From Lentzea albidocapillata subsp. violacea (lineage in GTDB: Bacteria; Actinomycetota; Actinomycetes; Mycobacteriales; Pseudonocardiaceae), in assembly GCF_900100275.1 (NCBI RefSeq), contig NZ_FNET01000013.1, positions 124,001 through 188,000 on the forward strand: DNA of 64,000 bases, in the 5' to 3' direction. The notes beneath the pieces are model-generated. The model saw only the letters and a program-made list of their open reading frames with translations, was not told the DNA's origin and searched no databases. The stretch's first letter is position 1, and each line of letters starts with the position of its first letter. Below are positions 61,923 to 64,000 of this stretch, one piece after another. The position numbers and the translations under genes are program-made.

Positions 61923-61971
61923 CCGAGGTCCCGCTCTCCCCGCATGCGGCGCGGGGTGAACGGGGCCTCGG
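61923..61971. terminator. second, interrupted hairpin after dctA
   Basis: Complementary blocks CCGAGG/CCTCGG, CCCG/CGGG and CCCCGC/GCGGGG stack around a short loop with small internal loops (CTCT opposite TGAA). The total stem is about 16 bp. It may reinforce termination between dctA and gltB, or be a structured RNA element. Confidence 0.6.
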
Positions 61972-62400
61972 TCTCGTTTGGTGGGGAACAATCGCGATTT
62001 GCCTGAATGGACGGTGCGCGGGCAATCGGGTTCCGGTGACGTGAGCGTCCGCTAACTGAGACGGCAGGCGGCTGACCAGCCAGAACGTCTCCGTACCCAG
62101 CTCATCCACTGGCAAACCGGGAATGTCACGCAACTCTCATCGCGCTGGCCGGAGTTGAACGTTCGGTTACGCTTACCCGGCTGTAACGAACGCCGACGTT
62201 GGACGCAATGTCGTTCTCCAGCCGGGAATCGTTACAGTTCCATGACCTAGATCACCCATTGGCGGGTGTCCCTGGGTTTCGCGGCTGTTAAAGTCGCGTC
62301 AACACGCGGGCCATCGTCGTCCCGTGCTCCCACCTGTTGGTTCGAGGTCTGAGCACGAGGACTTTGTTCTTTAGCGAGGACGACGAAGGAGGTCTGCGCA
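61972..62400 (+). promoter_or_regulatory. gltB upstream region with inverted CTGTAACGA boxes
   Basis: About 430 bp without a gene. CTGTAACGA (62181-62189) and TCGTTACAG (62229-62237) are perfect inverted copies 39 bp apart, and a related GGTTACGCTTACC lies at 62165-62177. Such GTTAC/GTAAC half-sites recall nitrogen-control (GlnR) boxes, but the full GlnR consensus is not met. AAGGAGGT at 62387-62394 is the gltB ribosome site. A long 5' leader of over 100 bases is likely. Confidence 0.5.
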
Positions 62401-64000
62401 GTGATCTTCTCCGCCATCCCCGGCCCCCAGGGTCTCTACGACCCGGCTGATGAGCGCGACGCGTGCGGCGTCGCCATGGTGGCCGACATCCAGGGCAGGC
62501 GTTCGCACGGCATCGTGAGTGATGCCCTGACGGCGCTGGCGAACCTGGAGCACCGAGGCGCCGCCGGCGCCGAGCCCACGTCGGGCGACGGTGCTGGCAT
62601 TCTTTTGCAGCTGCCGGACGAGTTCCTGCGTGCTGTGGTCGAGTTCGAGCTCCCGGAACGCGACCGGTACGCGGCGGGAATCGCTTTCCTGCCGTTTGAC
62701 TCCGAAGAACGCGCTACCGCGATGCAGGAGATCGAGCGCATCGCGGAAGAGGAGAACCTCGTCGTTCTCGGCTGGCGCGACGTCCCGGTCGACCCGGAGA
62801 AGGCGAACGTCGGCCCGACCGCGATGTCGGTGGCGCCGCACTTCGCGCAGCTCTTCGTGAAGGGCACGCGCGACGAGGCCGGGATCGGCCTGGACCGCCT
62901 GGCCTTCTGCCTGCGCAAGCGGGTCGAGCACGAGGGCAGCGTCTACTTCCCTTCCCTGTCGGCGCGCACGATCGTCTACAAGGGAATGCTGACGACCGAG
63001 CAGCTGCCGGCGTTCTTCCCCGACCTGCACGACGAGCGCCTCTACTCGGCGATCGCGTTGGTGCACAGTCGTTTCTCCACGAACACCTTCCCCTCGTGGC
63101 CGCTCGCGCACCCGTTCCGGTTCGTCGCGCACAACGGTGAGATCAACACCGTCCGCGGCAACCGCAACCGCATGCGTGCCCGCGAGGCGTTGCTGGACAG
63201 CGAACTCATCCCGGGCGACCTCGCCCGGCTGTTCCCGATCTGCAACCCGGACGGCTCAGACTCGGCGTCGTTCGACGAGGTGCTGGAGCTGCTGCACCTC
63301 GGCGGCCGCAGCCTTCCGCACGCGGTGCTGATGATGATCCCGGAGGCGTGGGAGAACCACGCCACGATGGACCCGAAGCGCCGCGCGTTCTACCAGTTCC
63401 ACGCGTCGCTGATGGAGCCGTGGGACGGTCCGGCCTGTGTCACGTTCACCGACGGCGAGCTCGTCGGCGCGGTGCTCGACCGCAACGGACTGCGCCCCGC
63501 CCGCTGGTGGCAGACCGCCGACGGCCGGGTCGTGCTGGCCTCCGAGACCGGTGTGCTCGACGTGCCGTCCGACCAGGTCGTCGCGAAGGGTCGCCTGCAG
63601 CCCGGCCGCATGTTCCTGGTGGACACCACGCAGGGCCGCATCATCGACGACGACGAGTTCAAGTCGTCGCTGGCCTCGGACTCGCCCTACGACGAGTGGC
63701 TGCACGCCGGCCTGCTCGACCTCGCCGACCTGTCGGACCGCGAGCACGTGGTGCAGAGCCACGAGTCCGTCGTGCGCCGCCAGCTCACCTTCGGCTACAC
63801 CGAGGAGGAGCTGCGGATCCTGCTCACGCCCATGTCGATCATGGGTATGGAGCCGCTGGCCTCGATGGGCACGGACACCCCGGTCGCGGCGCTCAGCCAG
63901 CGCTCCCGGCTGCTCTACGACTACTTCGTGCAGAACTTCGCGCAGGTCACGAACCCGCCGCTGGACGCGATCCGCGAAGAGATCGTCACGTCCGTCAAGC
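62401..64000 (+). CDS. gltB: glutamate synthase large subunit (3' truncated by window)
   Basis: The frame opens at GTG 62401 with AAGGAGGT 7 bases upstream and stays open to the window end (533 codons of about 1500). It begins [20 protein letters not shown], then ACGVAMVAD: a 21-residue propeptide followed by C22, the N-terminal nucleophile of the class II amidotransferase after processing. [60 protein letters not shown] and [11 protein letters not shown] confirm GltB. It makes glutamate from glutamine and 2-oxoglutarate with the GltD subunit, which should follow outside the window. Confidence 0.96.
   Translation, partial: MIFSAIPGPQGLYDPADERDACGVAMVADIQGRRSHGIVSDALTALANLEHRGAAGAEPTSGDGAGILLQLPDEFLRAVVEFELPERDRYAAGIAFLPFDSEERATAMQEIERIAEEENLVVLGWRDVPVDPEKANVGPTAMSVAPHFAQLFVKGTRDEAGIGLDRLAFCLRKRVEHEGSVYFPSLSARTIVYKGMLTTEQLPAFFPDLHDERLYSAIALVHSRFSTNTFPSWPLAHPFRFVAHNGEINTVRGNRNRMRAREALLDSELIPGDLARLFPICNPDGSDSASFDEVLELLHLGGRSLPHAVLMMIPEAWENHATMDPKRRAFYQFHASLMEPWDGPACVTFTDGELVGAVLDRNGLRPARWWQTADGRVVLASETGVLDVPSDQVVAKGRLQPGRMFLVDTTQGRIIDDDEFKSSLASDSPYDEWLHAGLLDLADLSDREHVVQSHESVVRRQLTFGYTEEELRILLTPMSIMGMEPLASMGTDTPVAALSQRSRLLYDYFVQNFAQVTNPPLDAIREEIVTSVK

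Overview
The window looks like chromosome of a high-GC actinobacterium. GC is about 70%, GTG starts are frequent, two genes appear to use TTG, and many stop/start overlaps are of the ATGA, GTGA or TGATG type. The gene set (Wag31/DivIVA, translational ileS T-box, SAM-IV riboswitch, PriA-type HisA, BsaP beside BioB, NrtR beside nadABC) fits Actinomycetes, most likely the order Pseudonocardiales (Lentzea/Saccharothrix/Amycolatopsis-like). That placement is inferred from gene content and order. No rRNA, tRNA, CRISPR array, prophage or insertion sequence was seen.

Layout. 1-5.1 kb: the 3' part of wag31, a small membrane protein, a DoxX protein and a T-box-controlled ileS. 5.1-10.4 kb: an SRPBCC/TetR divergent pair with tandem operators, a secreted M28 aminopeptidase, a cation/proton antiporter, a 163-bp palindromic element, and a SAM-IV riboswitch in front of a cysteine-desulfurase-like enzyme. 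10.4-16.8 kb: lspA, a RluD-family pseudouridine synthase, an HTH protein and dnaE1. 16.8-22.1 kb: biotin genes (P450, bioA, bioD, bioB, bsaP, DUF2567 protein; no bioF). 22.1-25.2 kb: an MFS transporter with a DUF1445 hydro-lyase, and a LON-domain protein. 25.2-29.4 kb: nrtR diverging from nadABC, with a candidate operator between them. 29.4-35.1 kb: nitrilase-family hydrolase, orphan peptide-binding lipoprotein, two tandem paralogous membrane proteins, class V aminotransferase, secreted M14 carboxypeptidase.

35.2-48.3 kb: histidine genes hisD-C-B, hisH-(secreted protein)-hisA and hisF-(membrane protein)-hisI. They are interrupted by KptA with a methyltransferase remnant, SoxR with a split transketolase, a Clp-N/HTH protein beside a box-rich 420-bp spacer, and an F420-type PPOX protein. 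48.3-53.8 kb: a TetR gene and trpE-(membrane protein)-trpC-trpB-trpA. 53.8-56.4 kb: terminators, a less GC-rich stretch with a Uma2 endonuclease, and an FAD monooxygenase. 56.4-64 kb: lgt, a two-component system, a TAXI binding lipoprotein, DctA and the start of gltB.

Most of the window is amino-acid and cofactor biosynthesis (His, Trp, Glu, biotin, NAD) plus envelope lipoprotein processing (Lgt and LspA). The less ordinary material lies in the small coupled membrane or secreted genes inserted in the his and trp operons, the 45.97-46.39 kb box array, the 8.66-8.82 kb palindromic element, the P450 coupled to bioA, SoxR with transketolase, and the TAXI/two-component/DctA group. Nine tail-to-tail gene pairs overlap at their stop codons, which is a notable feature of the whole window.
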